64,000 nt of DNA from Hyphomicrobiales bacterium (GTDB lineage: Bacteria; Pseudomonadota; Alphaproteobacteria; Rhizobiales; Rhizobiaceae), in NCBI GenBank assembly GCA_900467685.1, contig UBQX01000006.1, positions 327,432 through 391,431 on the forward strand, given 5' to 3'. Every line of letters begins with the position of its first letter. Position 1 is the stretch's first letter. The notes under the pieces are model-generated. The model had not been told where the DNA came from. It searched no databases and was given only the letters and a program-made list of their open reading frames with translations. The position numbers and the translations under genes are program-made. Below are positions 56,717 to 64,000 of the stretch, one piece after another.

Positions 56717-57952
56717 TCAACCCCCGAGCTTCTCGCGATAACGCTTCACCGCGTCGGTAATCAGCGTCACGAGCTTGTCGCGGAAATCGGGCTTCTGCAG
56801 CTGCTTCACGTCCTCGTTGTTGGAGAGGAATCCGAGTTCGAGCAGCACCGACGGCACGTCCGGCGCGGTGAGCACGCGAAAGCCTGCGGAACGATGCGGA
56901 TTGTTGATCAGCCCGATCTGCCCCTCGAAGGAGTGGACGATGGAGTTGGCAAGGCTGATAGAGAAGGCCTGCGTCTCGCGCCGCGTGAGGTCGATCAGGA
57001 TGTCGTTCACCTCGGACGGCTCCTTCTTCACCTCGACGCCTGCGACTTCGTCCGAGGTGTTCTCCCGCTTGGCAAGCTCGTCTGCGAGCTTGTCCGAGGC
57101 GCGGTCGGAGATCGTATAGACGGTGGCGCCGCGGATCGACTTCTCCCTGAGCGTATCGGCGTGGAGCGAGATGAAGAGATTGGCGCCGCGCGACCGCGCA
57201 ATCTGCACGCGTTCGCCCAGTGAAAGGAACACGTCGGTGTCGCGCGTCAGGAAGGCCTTGATGCCGGGGCGGGTATTGAGTTCGCGGGCAAGCGCGGTCG
57301 CGAAGTCAAGGGTGATGTTCTTTTCATAGACCGGGTTCTTGCCCGGCGTCACCGCACCGGTGTCTATCCCGCCATGGCCGGCGTCAACGGCGACCGTAAA
57401 CACGCTGTCGGGCGAGGGGGTCTGCTGCGGTGCCAGCGGCACGACGGGTGTGTTGCTATCCAGATTGCCCCAATTGCTCTGCTTCTTCATGGCAGCGTAC
57501 TGGTCTGGCGTGACGATCGCACCATCCAGCACCAGCCGCCAGCCATCGCCTTCCTCGTTCTTGCGCGCTTCAGCCACTTCAAGCCCGGCTGGAAGTTTTG
57601 ACGTCAGCACGAGACGCGTCCGCCCCGCGCTCATGGCGCCGAAGCGGATGCGATCGTAGATGCCGCGTGCTTCAAGCTGTTCCTGCGGAAAGGCGAAATT
57701 GACTGTCCCTGCAATGTCCACGACGATGCGATTGGGGCTTTCAAGATAGTGGACCGTGAAGTCCGGCTTCACGTCGAAATCGATGACGATGCGGGTGCGT
57801 GCCTCGTCGCCGGCAATGCGCGCAGCCTTGGCATTCAGTTCCGTGGCTGTAGCCGGAGAGTTGACGAAAGCCAGAGAAATATGTGCCAGAACGAGACAGA
57901 ACACAGCCGTCCAGCGGCTTGGCCTCAACAGGCGCCCGGCATTGCTCAGCAT
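56717..57952 (-). CDS. N-acetylmuramoyl-L-alanine amidase (AmiC type)
   Basis: 411 residues with a signal peptide (WTAVFCLVLAHISLAFVNSPATA). An AMIN domain (about 40-150: KAARIAGDEARTRIVIDFDVKPDFTVHYLESPNRIVVDI) targets peptidoglycan. The Amidase_3 domain follows: VAVDAGHGGIDTGA with the first zinc His, KNPVYEKNITLDFATALARE, FISLHADTL, and SVLLELGFLSNNED with the catalytic Glu. It cleaves the stem peptide from the glycan during division. A helical insert over the active site (DKLADELAKRENTSDEVAG) suggests EnvC-like activation. Confidence 0.93.
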   Translation of the reverse strand: MLSNAGRLLRPSRWTAVFCLVLAHISLAFVNSPATATELNAKAARIAGDEARTRIVIDFDVKPDFTVHYLESPNRIVVDIAGTVNFAFPQEQLEARGIYDRIRFGAMSAGRTRLVLTSKLPAGLEVAEARKNEEGDGWRLVLDGAIVTPDQYAAMKKQSNWGNLDSNTPVVPLAPQQTPSPDSVFTVAVDAGHGGIDTGAVTPGKNPVYEKNITLDFATALARELNTRPGIKAFLTRDTDVFLSLGERVQIARSRGANLFISLHADTLREKSIRGATVYTISDRASDKLADELAKRENTSDEVAGVEVKKEPSEVNDILIDLTRRETQAFSISLANSIVHSFEGQIGLINNPHRSAGFRVLTAPDVPSVLLELGFLSNNEDVKQLQKPDFRDKLVTLITDAVKRYREKLGG

Positions 57953-58581
57953 CCGATGCGGTTCCTCTCAAACGACGGGAGTCAGGCTGCCCGTTTCCCT
58001 CAAAAGCCTGCGCCAGCGGGAAAGTGCCGCGTTCATGACGCGTTTCGAAGCAGCGGGCAACCCCGGCTGCCGGACAAATCGTTCAACATTATGACGGGCT
58101 TTTCCAGGGGCGAGGCTTTTTCCTTGCTATTGTGACGGTTTGAACATAAAAGCTTGACCTAGGATAAAAGTATCGACGGGATAGATTCCTCCCATCCGGC
58201 TGCCACCTCAAAATCGTGGCGCTCGTGACGAATCATCAGCCGTCGGTGATGCTTTTATTCGCAGTGTGTTCAGGTATTTCCGGCAGTTGCCGGACAGAAA
58301 CGGTGGTCTCCACCAAGCTCTTTGGAAGAGCAATTCATCGGGCCCGCAGGGGCCTATGGCTTTGGCGTTCTCGACTGGTATTCGACGTTGTCGCACCTTG
58401 TTCCGTCCCTCATCCCGACAAGTGGGAGCCCGGTTTACCCGGTTGACGGAACCTCGTTGCGCATGAATGCCCCCCGATCGGGAACATATTATTCCGGCGC
58501 GCCGGCTGGCTTCATTCACGAGATTTCCGAGATGAACTTACGAATGGCCTCCATGCTGCCGCGCCGAGGAGTGCAGCATAA
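57953..58581. other. Long intergenic region and predicted rne leader (629 bp)
   Basis: This region separates divergent amidase and rne starts. A candidate rne promoter sits at 58140-58168, which would leave about 400 nt of untranslated leader. The leader contains a perfect 12-bp palindrome, CCGGCGCGCCGG (58494-58505), and a frame without family resemblance. Long rne leaders are used for RNase E autoregulation in enterobacteria; the same is plausible here but unproven. Confidence 0.5.
58140..58168 (+). promoter_or_regulatory. Candidate rne promoter
   Basis: TTGAAC (58140-58145), a 17-base spacer and GATAAA (58163-58168), in a locally AT-rich segment. A TTGACC lies inside the spacer region and could serve a second start. 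Confidence 0.45.
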
Positions 58582-61368
58582 ATGGCAGACAGAATGCTTA
58601 TCGATGCGTCTCACGAGGAAGAGACGCGCGTCGTAGTCGTACGCGGCAATCGTATCGAAGAATTCGACTTTGAGTCGGAACACAAGAAACAGCTTCGCGG
58701 GAATATCTATCTCGCAAAGGTAACCCGTGTGGAGCCCTCGCTCCAGGCCGCCTTCGTCGATTACGGCGGCAACCGGCACGGCTTCCTGGCCTTTGCCGAA
58801 ATCCATCCGGATTATTATCAGATCCCGCTTGCCGACCGTCAGGCCCTTCTTGCCGAAGAAGCCGAACAGGTCCGTCGCGAGGACAAGGACGATCACGACG
58901 AGCACGAGGCTGCCCCTGTCGCAGCCGACCCGGCCGTCGCCGAACAGCCCGAGGCAGACCTGTCCGCCCTCGTCACCGAATCCGTTTCCGTAACCGGCGA
59001 AGAGCCGGTTGAGAAGCCGAAGCCGCGCCGCAAGAGCCGCCGCAAGCCGAAGGCCGGCGAAGAGGCGGAAGCCGCAGCTGCCGAACCGGCTGCCGAAGCC
59101 GCAGCTGATGCCGGCGAGGGCGCCTCCGAAGAAGCTTCCTCCGAAGACGACGGTAAGACGCCTGACGTCATGGCCGCCGAAGTCGAAGCCGACACGATCT
59201 CCGAAGAATTCGCCCCGCAGCGCAGCCGTCGTGGCCGTCGCCGCGATGACGACGACGATGACGATGAAAACGCCGAAAAGGAAGTGATCGATTCCATCGG
59301 CGCCGAAGACGCCATGGAAGAAGTTCCGGATCGCGTCGTGCGCAAGCCGCGCAAGCAGTACCGCATCCAGGAAGTGATCAAGCGTCGCCAGATCCTGCTG
59401 GTGCAGGTCGCCAAGGAAGAGCGCGGCAACAAGGGCGCTGCTCTCACGACTTATCTGTCGCTCGCAGGCCGCTACTCGGTCCTGATGCCGAACACGGCGC
59501 GTGGCGGCGGTATTTCCCGCAAGATCACCCAGCCGACGGACCGCAAGCGTTTGAAGGAAATTGCCCGCGGTCTCGAAGTGCCGCAGGGCATGGGCGTGAT
59601 CCTGCGCACCGCCGGTGCCAACCGCACCAAGGTCGAGATCAAGCGCGACTTCGAATATCTGATGCGCCTGTGGGAAAACGTCCGCACGCTGACGCTGAAT
59701 TCCACCGCGCCTTGCCTCGTTTATGAAGAAGGCTCGCTGATCAAGCGTTCGATCCGCGACCTCTACAACAAGGACATTTCCGAGATCATCGTTGCCGGCG
59801 AAGAAGGCTATCGTGAAGCGAAAGACTTCATGAAGATGCTGATGCCGAGCCACGCCAAGGTCGTTCAGCCCTATCGCGACGTGCATCCGATCTTCTCGCG
59901 CTCCGGCATCGAAGCGCAGCTCGACCGCATGCTGCAGCCGCAGGTGACGCTGAAGTCCGGCGGTTATCTCATCATCAACCAGACCGAAGCGCTCGTCTCC
60001 ATCGACGTGAACTCCGGCCGCTCGACCCGCGAGCATTCCATCGAGGAAACGGCACTCGCCACCAACCTCGAGGCGGCTGAAGAAGTTGCCCGTCAGCTTC
60101 GCCTGCGCGACCTGGCCGGCCTCGTCGTCATCGACTTCATCGACATGGAGGAGAAGCGCAACAACCGGGCCGTCGAGAAGCGTCTGAAGGATCATCTGAA
60201 GAACGACCGGGCCCGCATCCAGGTCGGCCGCATCTCGCATTTCGGTCTCCTCGAAATGTCGCGCCAGCGCATCCGCGCTTCGGTACTGGAATCGACGACG
60301 CAGGTCTGCTCGCATTGCGGCGGCACCGGCCACGTCCGTTCGCAGTCCTCCGTCGCACTGCATGTCCTGCGCGGCGTCGAGGAATATCTGCTCAAGAACA
60401 CGACGCATGACGTCACCGTCCGCACGACGCCTGACATCGCGCTCTACCTGCTCAACCAGAAGCGCGGCACGATCGTCGACTACGAAGCCCGCTTCGGTCT
60501 CTCGATCTTCATCGAGGCCGACGCCGCTGTCGGTTCGCAGCATTTCGCCATTGATCGCGGCGAGCCTGTCGCAAACCCGGTCAAGGTCGAATCGCTGATG
60601 CCGCTGCTTCCCGAGCCGGAAGAAGAGGATGATATCCCTGTCGATGAGATCGACGAGGAGGATGAAGACGACATCGTTGCCGCCAAGGCGCCTGCCGAGG
60701 CGAAGTCCGACGACCAGAACGGCCGCAAGCGCAAGCGCCGCCGTCGCCGTCGTGGCGGTCGTCGCGAAGATCAGGACGGTCAGAACCCGCAGGCCAATGC
60801 CGGCCAGGGCGATGAAGGCGACGACGAAGGCGATGAAGGCGACGACGAGGGTGATGGCGAAGGCGCACCCGCTTCCGCCTCTGCTTCCGACGACCAGCCC
60901 AAGCGCAAGCGCCGCCGTCGCGGCAAGCGGGGCGGTCGCCGCACACGCGAGGAAGATGGTCTTGAGGCCGAAAGCGCCGACGACGCCGAAGCAAGCGGCG
61001 AAGGCGATGAGGGCGACGAGGGTGATGAAGGCGAAGACGCCGCAGAGGTCGTGGCCGTTGAGGCCGCCGCCGTTGCCGAAGTGGTCTCAGCACCTGTTGT
61101 CGAAGCCGCTCCCGTGATCGAAGCTGAGCCTGTTGCCGAAGCGCCTGCTCCTGCCGTCGAGACCGCTGCAGAGCCGGCTCCTGCCGCTGAGGCAGCTCCG
61201 GAAGAGGCTGAAGCCGAAGACAAGCCGGCAGCCCGCACGGCGCGCACCAGCGCATCGTCTGGCCCGATCGCGACCGAACCGGTCCTCACGTCCGGCAGCG
61301 CGACCGAAGGCGGCGAGCCGAAGCCGAAGAAGGTCGGCTGGTGGAAGCAGCGCGGCGGCTTCTTCTAA
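58582..61368 (+). CDS. rne: Ribonuclease E
   Basis: 928-residue endonuclease for mRNA decay and rRNA/tRNA processing. The S1 domain (about 35-280) is split by an acidic, Ala/Glu-rich insert at about residues 100-250, as known in Alphaproteobacteria. The metal-binding catalytic aspartates are D475 in VSIDVNSGRST and D518 in LVVIDFIDME, 43 residues apart as in E. coli (D303/D346). The zinc-link is CSHC (576-579). The C-terminal third is disordered, with Arg-rich blocks (NGRKRKRRRRRRGGRRED; PKRKRRRRGKRGGRRTRE) that probably bind RNA, acidic DEGD repeats, and an Ala/Pro/Glu tail ending in KKVGWWKQRGGFF. Confidence 0.97.
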   Translation: MADRMLIDASHEEETRVVVVRGNRIEEFDFESEHKKQLRGNIYLAKVTRVEPSLQAAFVDYGGNRHGFLAFAEIHPDYYQIPLADRQALLAEEAEQVRREDKDDHDEHEAAPVAADPAVAEQPEADLSALVTESVSVTGEEPVEKPKPRRKSRRKPKAGEEAEAAAAEPAAEAAADAGEGASEEASSEDDGKTPDVMAAEVEADTISEEFAPQRSRRGRRRDDDDDDDENAEKEVIDSIGAEDAMEEVPDRVVRKPRKQYRIQEVIKRRQILLVQVAKEERGNKGAALTTYLSLAGRYSVLMPNTARGGGISRKITQPTDRKRLKEIARGLEVPQGMGVILRTAGANRTKVEIKRDFEYLMRLWENVRTLTLNSTAPCLVYEEGSLIKRSIRDLYNKDISEIIVAGEEGYREAKDFMKMLMPSHAKVVQPYRDVHPIFSRSGIEAQLDRMLQPQVTLKSGGYLIINQTEALVSIDVNSGRSTREHSIEETALATNLEAAEEVARQLRLRDLAGLVVIDFIDMEEKRNNRAVEKRLKDHLKNDRARIQVGRISHFGLLEMSRQRIRASVLESTTQVCSHCGGTGHVRSQSSVALHVLRGVEEYLLKNTTHDVTVRTTPDIALYLLNQKRGTIVDYEARFGLSIFIEADAAVGSQHFAIDRGEPVANPVKVESLMPLLPEPEEEDDIPVDEIDEEDEDDIVAAKAPAEAKSDDQNGRKRKRRRRRRGGRREDQDGQNPQANAGQGDEGDDEGDEGDDEGDGEGAPASASASDDQPKRKRRRRGKRGGRRTREEDGLEAESADDAEASGEGDEGDEGDEGEDAAEVVAVEAAAVAEVVSAPVVEAAPVIEAEPVAEAPAPAVETAAEPAPAAEAAPEEAEAEDKPAARTARTSASSGPIATEPVLTSGSATEGGEPKPKKVGWWKQRGGFF

Positions 61369-61393
61369 GCCGACGCTGACAAGCTGAAACAAT

Positions 61394-61428
61394 AAACCCG
61401 CCGGGCTCGCGCCGCGGCGGGTTTTTTT
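61394..61428 (+). terminator. Terminator of rne
   Basis: AAACCCGCC / GGCGGGTTT pairs over 9 bp around a GC-rich loop and is followed by five more T. It begins about 26 nt after the rne stop. Confidence 0.92.
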
Positions 61429-61450
61429 CATTTGGGCGCTTGAAATCAAG

Positions 61451-62224
61451 TCACGGAGAGAACTGCTCGCTCAGGATTCGTTCGGACCAGGAGTAATCCG
61501 AATCCGACAGGATGCTGACGCTCATGTCGCGCGCCTGGCGGATACGGACGTGATTGATCGACTTGACCTCCTGATGATCCGCCACCGCGTTGACCGGCCG
61601 CTTCTCGCCCTCAAGCACGGTGATATCCACGACGACCTTCTCCGGCAGCAGCGCGCCTCGCCAGTGGCGAGGGCGGAAGGCGCTCACGGGCGTGAGCGCC
61701 ATGAGCGGCGTATCGAGCGGCAGGATCGGTCCATGGGCGGAGAGGTTATAGGCTGTGGAGCCGGCAGGCGTCGCCAGCAGCAGCCCGTCGCAGGTCAGTT
61801 CCGCCAGGCGCGTGCGCCCGTCGATATCGACGCGCAGCTTCGCCGCCTGATAGGATTGCCGGAGAAGCGAGACCTCGTTGATGGCCAGCGCCGTATGCTT
61901 GTTGCCATAGGCGTCCTCTGTCTTCATCTCCAGCGGATGAATGACATTCTCGGTCGCCGCCGCGATCCGCTCATGCAGCTTATCCTTGCTGTAGCGGTTC
62001 ATCAGGAAGCCGACGGAGCCCTTGTTCATACCGTAGATATGCTTGGCCGAATTCATGGCCTTGTGCAGCGTCTGCAGCATGAAGCCATCGCCGCCAAGTG
62101 CGACGATCACATCCGCCTCCTCAAGCGGCGTATCGCCATAAAGCGCCACAAGCTCCTCCCGCGCGGCCTCGGCATCTGGGGCGGACGAGGCGGTAAAGGA
62201 GATGGTCTTGAAATCGATTGTCAT
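61451..62224 (-). CDS. nadK: NAD kinase
   Basis: 257 residues. It phosphorylates NAD to NADP. The GGDG motif is in DVIVALGGDGFMLQTLH, the NE/D motif in ALAINEVSLLRQ, and the glycine/Thr-rich segment in CDGLLLATPAGSTAYNLSAHGPI. This is the short alphaproteobacterial form without an N-terminal extension. It is convergent with rne across the rne terminator. Confidence 0.96.
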   Translation of the reverse strand: MTIDFKTISFTASSAPDAEAAREELVALYGDTPLEEADVIVALGGDGFMLQTLHKAMNSAKHIYGMNKGSVGFLMNRYSKDKLHERIAAATENVIHPLEMKTEDAYGNKHTALAINEVSLLRQSYQAAKLRVDIDGRTRLAELTCDGLLLATPAGSTAYNLSAHGPILPLDTPLMALTPVSAFRPRHWRGALLPEKVVVDITVLEGEKRPVNAVADHQEVKSINHVRIRQARDMSVSILSDSDYSWSERILSEQFSP

Positions 62225-62376
62225 GCAAATGCCCCGCGACGCGTTGCGCCGGAACCTACATGAAACACAATGACATTCGCAAGACAGGGCGAACCGGCAC
62301 GCCGCACCTCAAGCATTTCCAGCAAAAGTGGGAACAGGTTGTGCGTCCGGACAATGCGCAAAACAAAAGGAAAAAA

Positions 62377-62452
62377 TGGTGCCCCCAGAGAGACTCGAAC
62401 TCCCGACCTACTGATTACAAATCAGCCGCTCTACCAACTGAGCTATAGGGGC
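62377..62452 (-). tRNA. tRNA-Thr (anticodon TGT)
   Basis: 76 nt on the minus strand, from GCCCCTATAGCTCAGTTGG to ...GGGGGCACCA with CCA encoded. The acceptor stem is GCCCCTA / TGGGGGC with G-T pairing, the D loop has AGTTGGTAGAGC, the anticodon stem-loop is CTGATTTGTAATCAG with TGT, and the T arm is GGGAGTTCGAGTCTCTC. Confidence 0.96.
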
Positions 62453-62524
62453 AACGGGCGGGGAACTAACATATTCCCCGTTTATGTAAAGTAAAAATTG
62501 CGCTTCGTTCAGGGCAGGCCTGCT

Positions 62525-63403
62525 TCAGGCCCGCGCGAGAAACTGCCGGCTTGCGTAAAGCGCAATCGCTGCCGCATTGGAGACGTTGAGCGATTTGATT
62601 TCGCCCGGCATGTCGAGACGTGCGAGCGCACTCACCGTTTCCCGTGTCTTCTGCCTAAGCCCCTTGCCCTCATTGCCCATCACCAGCGCAATCTTGCCGC
62701 CGGAGAAGGTCTTCTCGAGCTCCGCCGGGCCTTCCGAATCAAGTCCGATCGAGAAGAAGCCAAGCTTGTGCAGCTCCGCCAGCGCATCGGCGAGATTGGT
62801 AATTTGGATATAGGGGATGAGTTCGAGCGCGCCCGAGGCCGATTTGGCAAGCACGCCTGATTCCGTCGGGCTGTGCCGCTGCGTCGTGATCACCGCACCG
62901 GCCCCGAAGGCGACAGCCGAGCGCATGATCGCGCCGACATTGTGCGGGTCGGTCACCTGATCGAGAACCAGAACCAGCGGGCTATCCTTCAGGGCTTCAA
63001 GGCGGCGCACCGGTAACGGTCGTGTCTCCAGCATGGCGCCCTGATGAATCGCCTCAGGCCCCACGATCTTCTCGATGTCCTGCGGCGTCACGATCACCAG
63101 CGGGCAGGGCGGGTTCGCTTCGTCGATTTCCAGCCGCTGCAGCGCGTTGAGCGTGGCCGACAGACGGATCAACTGACGCTGCTTGTTGTCCAGCGCGGCG
63201 CGCACGGTGTGTAGGCCGTAGAGGAATACCTGTTCCGGCGCGAGCTGCGGCGCCTTCCAGTCTTCGGCGCGCGTCTTCCGACGATCCTTGGGCGAGGGCG
63301 TCGGGATTTCTCCACGCTCGCGTTTCTGGTCGCGATGGGCGCGGCGCAGGGTCGCGTAGTGCTTGTCGCGGTCGGAGCCGCCGCTCTTTTCATCTTTGCT
63401 CAT
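62525..63403 (-). CDS. rlmB: 23S rRNA (guanosine-2'-O-) methyltransferase, TrmH family
   Basis: 292 residues from the ATG of MSKDEKSGGSDRDKHYATLRRAH; the frame stays open upstream only by running antisense through the tRNA genes. A basic N-terminal extension (to about 65) precedes the substrate-binding domain (VFLYGLHTVRAALDN). The SpoU knot motifs are LVLDQVTDPHNVGAIMRSAVAFGA, LVMGNEGKGLRQKTRE and LDMPGEIKSLNVSNAAAIALY. It methylates G2251 in the peptidyl-transferase P loop. Confidence 0.94.
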   Translation of the reverse strand: MSKDEKSGGSDRDKHYATLRRAHRDQKRERGEIPTPSPKDRRKTRAEDWKAPQLAPEQVFLYGLHTVRAALDNKQRQLIRLSATLNALQRLEIDEANPPCPLVIVTPQDIEKIVGPEAIHQGAMLETRPLPVRRLEALKDSPLVLVLDQVTDPHNVGAIMRSAVAFGAGAVITTQRHSPTESGVLAKSASGALELIPYIQITNLADALAELHKLGFFSIGLDSEGPAELEKTFSGGKIALVMGNEGKGLRQKTRETVSALARLDMPGEIKSLNVSNAAAIALYASRQFLARA

Positions 63404-63480
63404 GCGCTCTCTATAGTCGTTTCCGGGCGTCAGGTCATCGCAGAGCTTTGGACTTTGACAAAAAAAATGGGAAAGCCGTG

Positions 63481-63510
63481 TTGACAGAGACGAGAAGGCC
63501 AGACTATTAC
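63481..63510 (+). promoter_or_regulatory. Promoter of the tRNA-Tyr/tRNA-Gly (tuf) unit
   Basis: A perfect TTGACA (63481-63486), an 18-base spacer and TATTAC (63505-63510), followed by a GC-rich segment. The predicted start is about 70 nt before tRNA-Tyr. A second TTGACA at 63455 lacks a matching -10. Confidence 0.75.
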
Positions 63511-63588
63511 GCCGCCCATGCCGTCGGGCGGTTCTGCCGCCAGACGGACGAAGCGACGGATAGGCGAAAGTCTGAACGAACGCTGGAT

Positions 63589-63673
63589 GGAAGGGTGCCC
63601 GAGTGGCTAAAGGGGACGGACTGTAAATCCGTTGGCTAAGCCTACGTTGGTTCGAATCCAACCCCTTCCACCA
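63589..63673 (+). tRNA. tRNA-Tyr (anticodon GTA)
   Basis: 85 nt, class II with a long variable arm (GTTGGCTAAGCCTAC region). The acceptor stem GGAAGGG / CCCTTCC is perfect, the anticodon loop is CTGTAAA and CCA is encoded. It begins 79 nt after the promoter's -10 box and lies 11 nt before tRNA-Gly. Confidence 0.96.
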
Positions 63674-63684
63674 ATTCGCTTCCC

Positions 63685-63758
63685 GCGGGTATAGCTCAAT
63701 GGTAGAGCAGCAGCCTTCCAAGCTGAATACGCGGGTTCGATTCCCGCTACCCGCTCCA
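63685..63758 (+). tRNA. tRNA-Gly (anticodon TCC)
   Basis: 74 nt. The acceptor stem is GCGGGTA / TACCCGC, the D arm AGCTCAATGGTAGAGC, the anticodon loop CTTCCAA with TCC, the T arm CGGGTTCGATTCCCG, and CCA is encoded. The order tRNA-Tyr, tRNA-Gly, tuf is shared with E. coli tyrU-glyT-(thrT)-tufB. Confidence 0.96.
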
Positions 63759-63788
63759 AATTTTCTCGCCAATTGAAATCCTTACGAT

Positions 63789-63948
63789 GACTTCCTGAAG
63801 TCGATCGATGAAAAGTCTTGCCTAACGTCAGGCGAAGACTTCCGAAGGTGATTTCGCACTTCCGAATCTCACCGTTGCCCAACAATTAAAAGTCTTGCGC
63901 AACGGCGCAGAAAGCCTTAAACGCCACGTCCAAACCGGTATTGCCGGT
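63789..63948 (+). promoter_or_regulatory. Structured tuf leader with repeated hairpins
   Basis: Between tRNA-Gly and tuf there are four inverted repeats: GACTTC-CT-GAAGTC (63789-63802), AAGTCTTGCCT / AGGC-G-AAGACTT (63813-63841), TGCGC-AACG-GCGCA (63896-63909), and ACCGG-TATTG-CCGGT (63934-63948). The 11-mer AAAAGTCTTGC occurs twice (63811 and 63888), each time leading into a hairpin with AACG in its loop. This may process the tRNA-tuf transcript or regulate tuf. Confidence 0.5.
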
Positions 63949-63980
63949 CCGCCCAGATTATCACATGAGGACATGTTCAC

Positions 63981-64000
63981 ATGGCAAAAGGTAAATTCGA
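63981..64000 (+). CDS. tuf: Elongation factor Tu, first codons only
   Basis: Six complete codons, MAKGKF, from the ATG at 63981 to the window end, with GAGGA 9 nt upstream. EF-Tu starts MAKxKFER, and the position after tRNA-Tyr and tRNA-Gly supports the call. The rest lies outside the window. Confidence 0.75.

Noticed and set aside
58322..58636. Possible small ORF in the rne leader
   Set aside because: The start is a TTG with no ribosome site, the peptide has no family resemblance, and the frame runs on into rne in another frame.
62218..62494. Small plus-strand frames over tRNA-Thr
   Set aside because: The phrase PRETRTPDLLITNQPLYQLSYRG is the antisense of a tRNA gene, not a protein.
63455..63460. 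Second TTGACA upstream of tRNA-Tyr as a promoter
   Set aside because: No acceptable -10 box lies 16-18 bases downstream; the TTGACA at 63481 is far better.
63404..63885. Minus-strand frames across the tRNA-Tyr/tRNA-Gly region, including an upstream extension of rlmB
   Set aside because: The translations contain phrases such as GSGNRTRVFSLEG and GWIRTNVGLANG that are typical antisense tRNA artefacts. rlmB starts at 63403.
1..64000. CRISPR array, prophage or insertion sequence
   Set aside because: I saw no regularly spaced direct repeats, phage structural genes, transposases or inverted-terminal-repeat pairs anywhere in the window.

Overview
This window is a chromosomal segment from an alphaproteobacterium of the Rhizobiales, most likely Rhizobiaceae (Agrobacterium/Rhizobium-like). 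The evidence is GC-rich coding sequence, HdaA, an lpiA-acvB pair, a GatCAB amidotransferase, a B17.2/NDUFA12-type complex I subunit, Bpt and Aat together, an RNase E with a large acidic insert, and a GGAAC-N16-CGTT promoter of the EcfG general-stress type. The genus cannot be fixed from this sequence alone. There is no rRNA operon, insertion sequence, prophage or CRISPR array. Almost all of the window is core metabolism and information processing, with small accessory elements between the core blocks.

Layout. 1-11.6 kb: end of a NUDIX hydrolase gene, a BON stress protein, purMN, a PerM-type permease, hdaA, ppk-ppx, a Cys-rich CxxCxGLCC protein, rnd and a Tat-exported multicopper oxidase. 11.8-18.8 kb: aspS, a chemoreceptor, an aldo/keto reductase and two exported proteins of unknown function. 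19-25 kb: parC, an AbrB-Doc toxin-antitoxin pair, bpt, and a pyrB operon whose pyrC-like partner has lost its metal ligands. 25-32.7 kb: an acyl-CoA dehydrogenase (AidB class), PaiB-like and TetR regulators, two membrane proteins, ruvX, an AEC transporter, a VOC protein, a metallo-beta-lactamase-fold hydrolase and an arylamine N-acetyltransferase. 32.8-39.9 kb: gatC and gatA, brnTA, a GNAT acetyltransferase, a DUF6455 protein, gatB, a tandem pair of GNAT paralogues and a zinc alcohol dehydrogenase. 39.9-43.9 kb: lpiA-acvB. 44-48.6 kb: the NDUFA12 subunit, a DUF2155 protein, accB-accC-aat and an exported DsbA-like protein. 48.8-52.7 kb: an aminotransferase, a UPF0114 membrane protein, and a TetR/Bcr-CflA efflux pair with a double operator. 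52.7-64 kb: prfB with its programmed frameshift, mrcA, an AMIN-type amidase, rne, nadK, tRNA-Thr, rlmB, tRNA-Tyr, tRNA-Gly and the first codons of tuf.

How the parts work together. Several blocks concern translation and its accuracy (aspS, gatCAB, prfB, tRNAs-tuf, rlmB, aat, bpt). Others concern the cell envelope (mrcA, amidase, lpiA-acvB, accBC), nucleotide synthesis (purMN, pyrB) and DNA transactions (parC, hdaA, ruvX). No large undescribed system stands out. The most interesting signals are small: an EcfG promoter, a brnTA promoter predicted to give leaderless mRNA, paired palindromic operators, a pseudo-dihydroorotase, repeated hairpins in the tuf leader, and a ParC with alanine at the main quinolone-contact position. 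Function calls come from motifs read by eye and remembered families, not from database searches.
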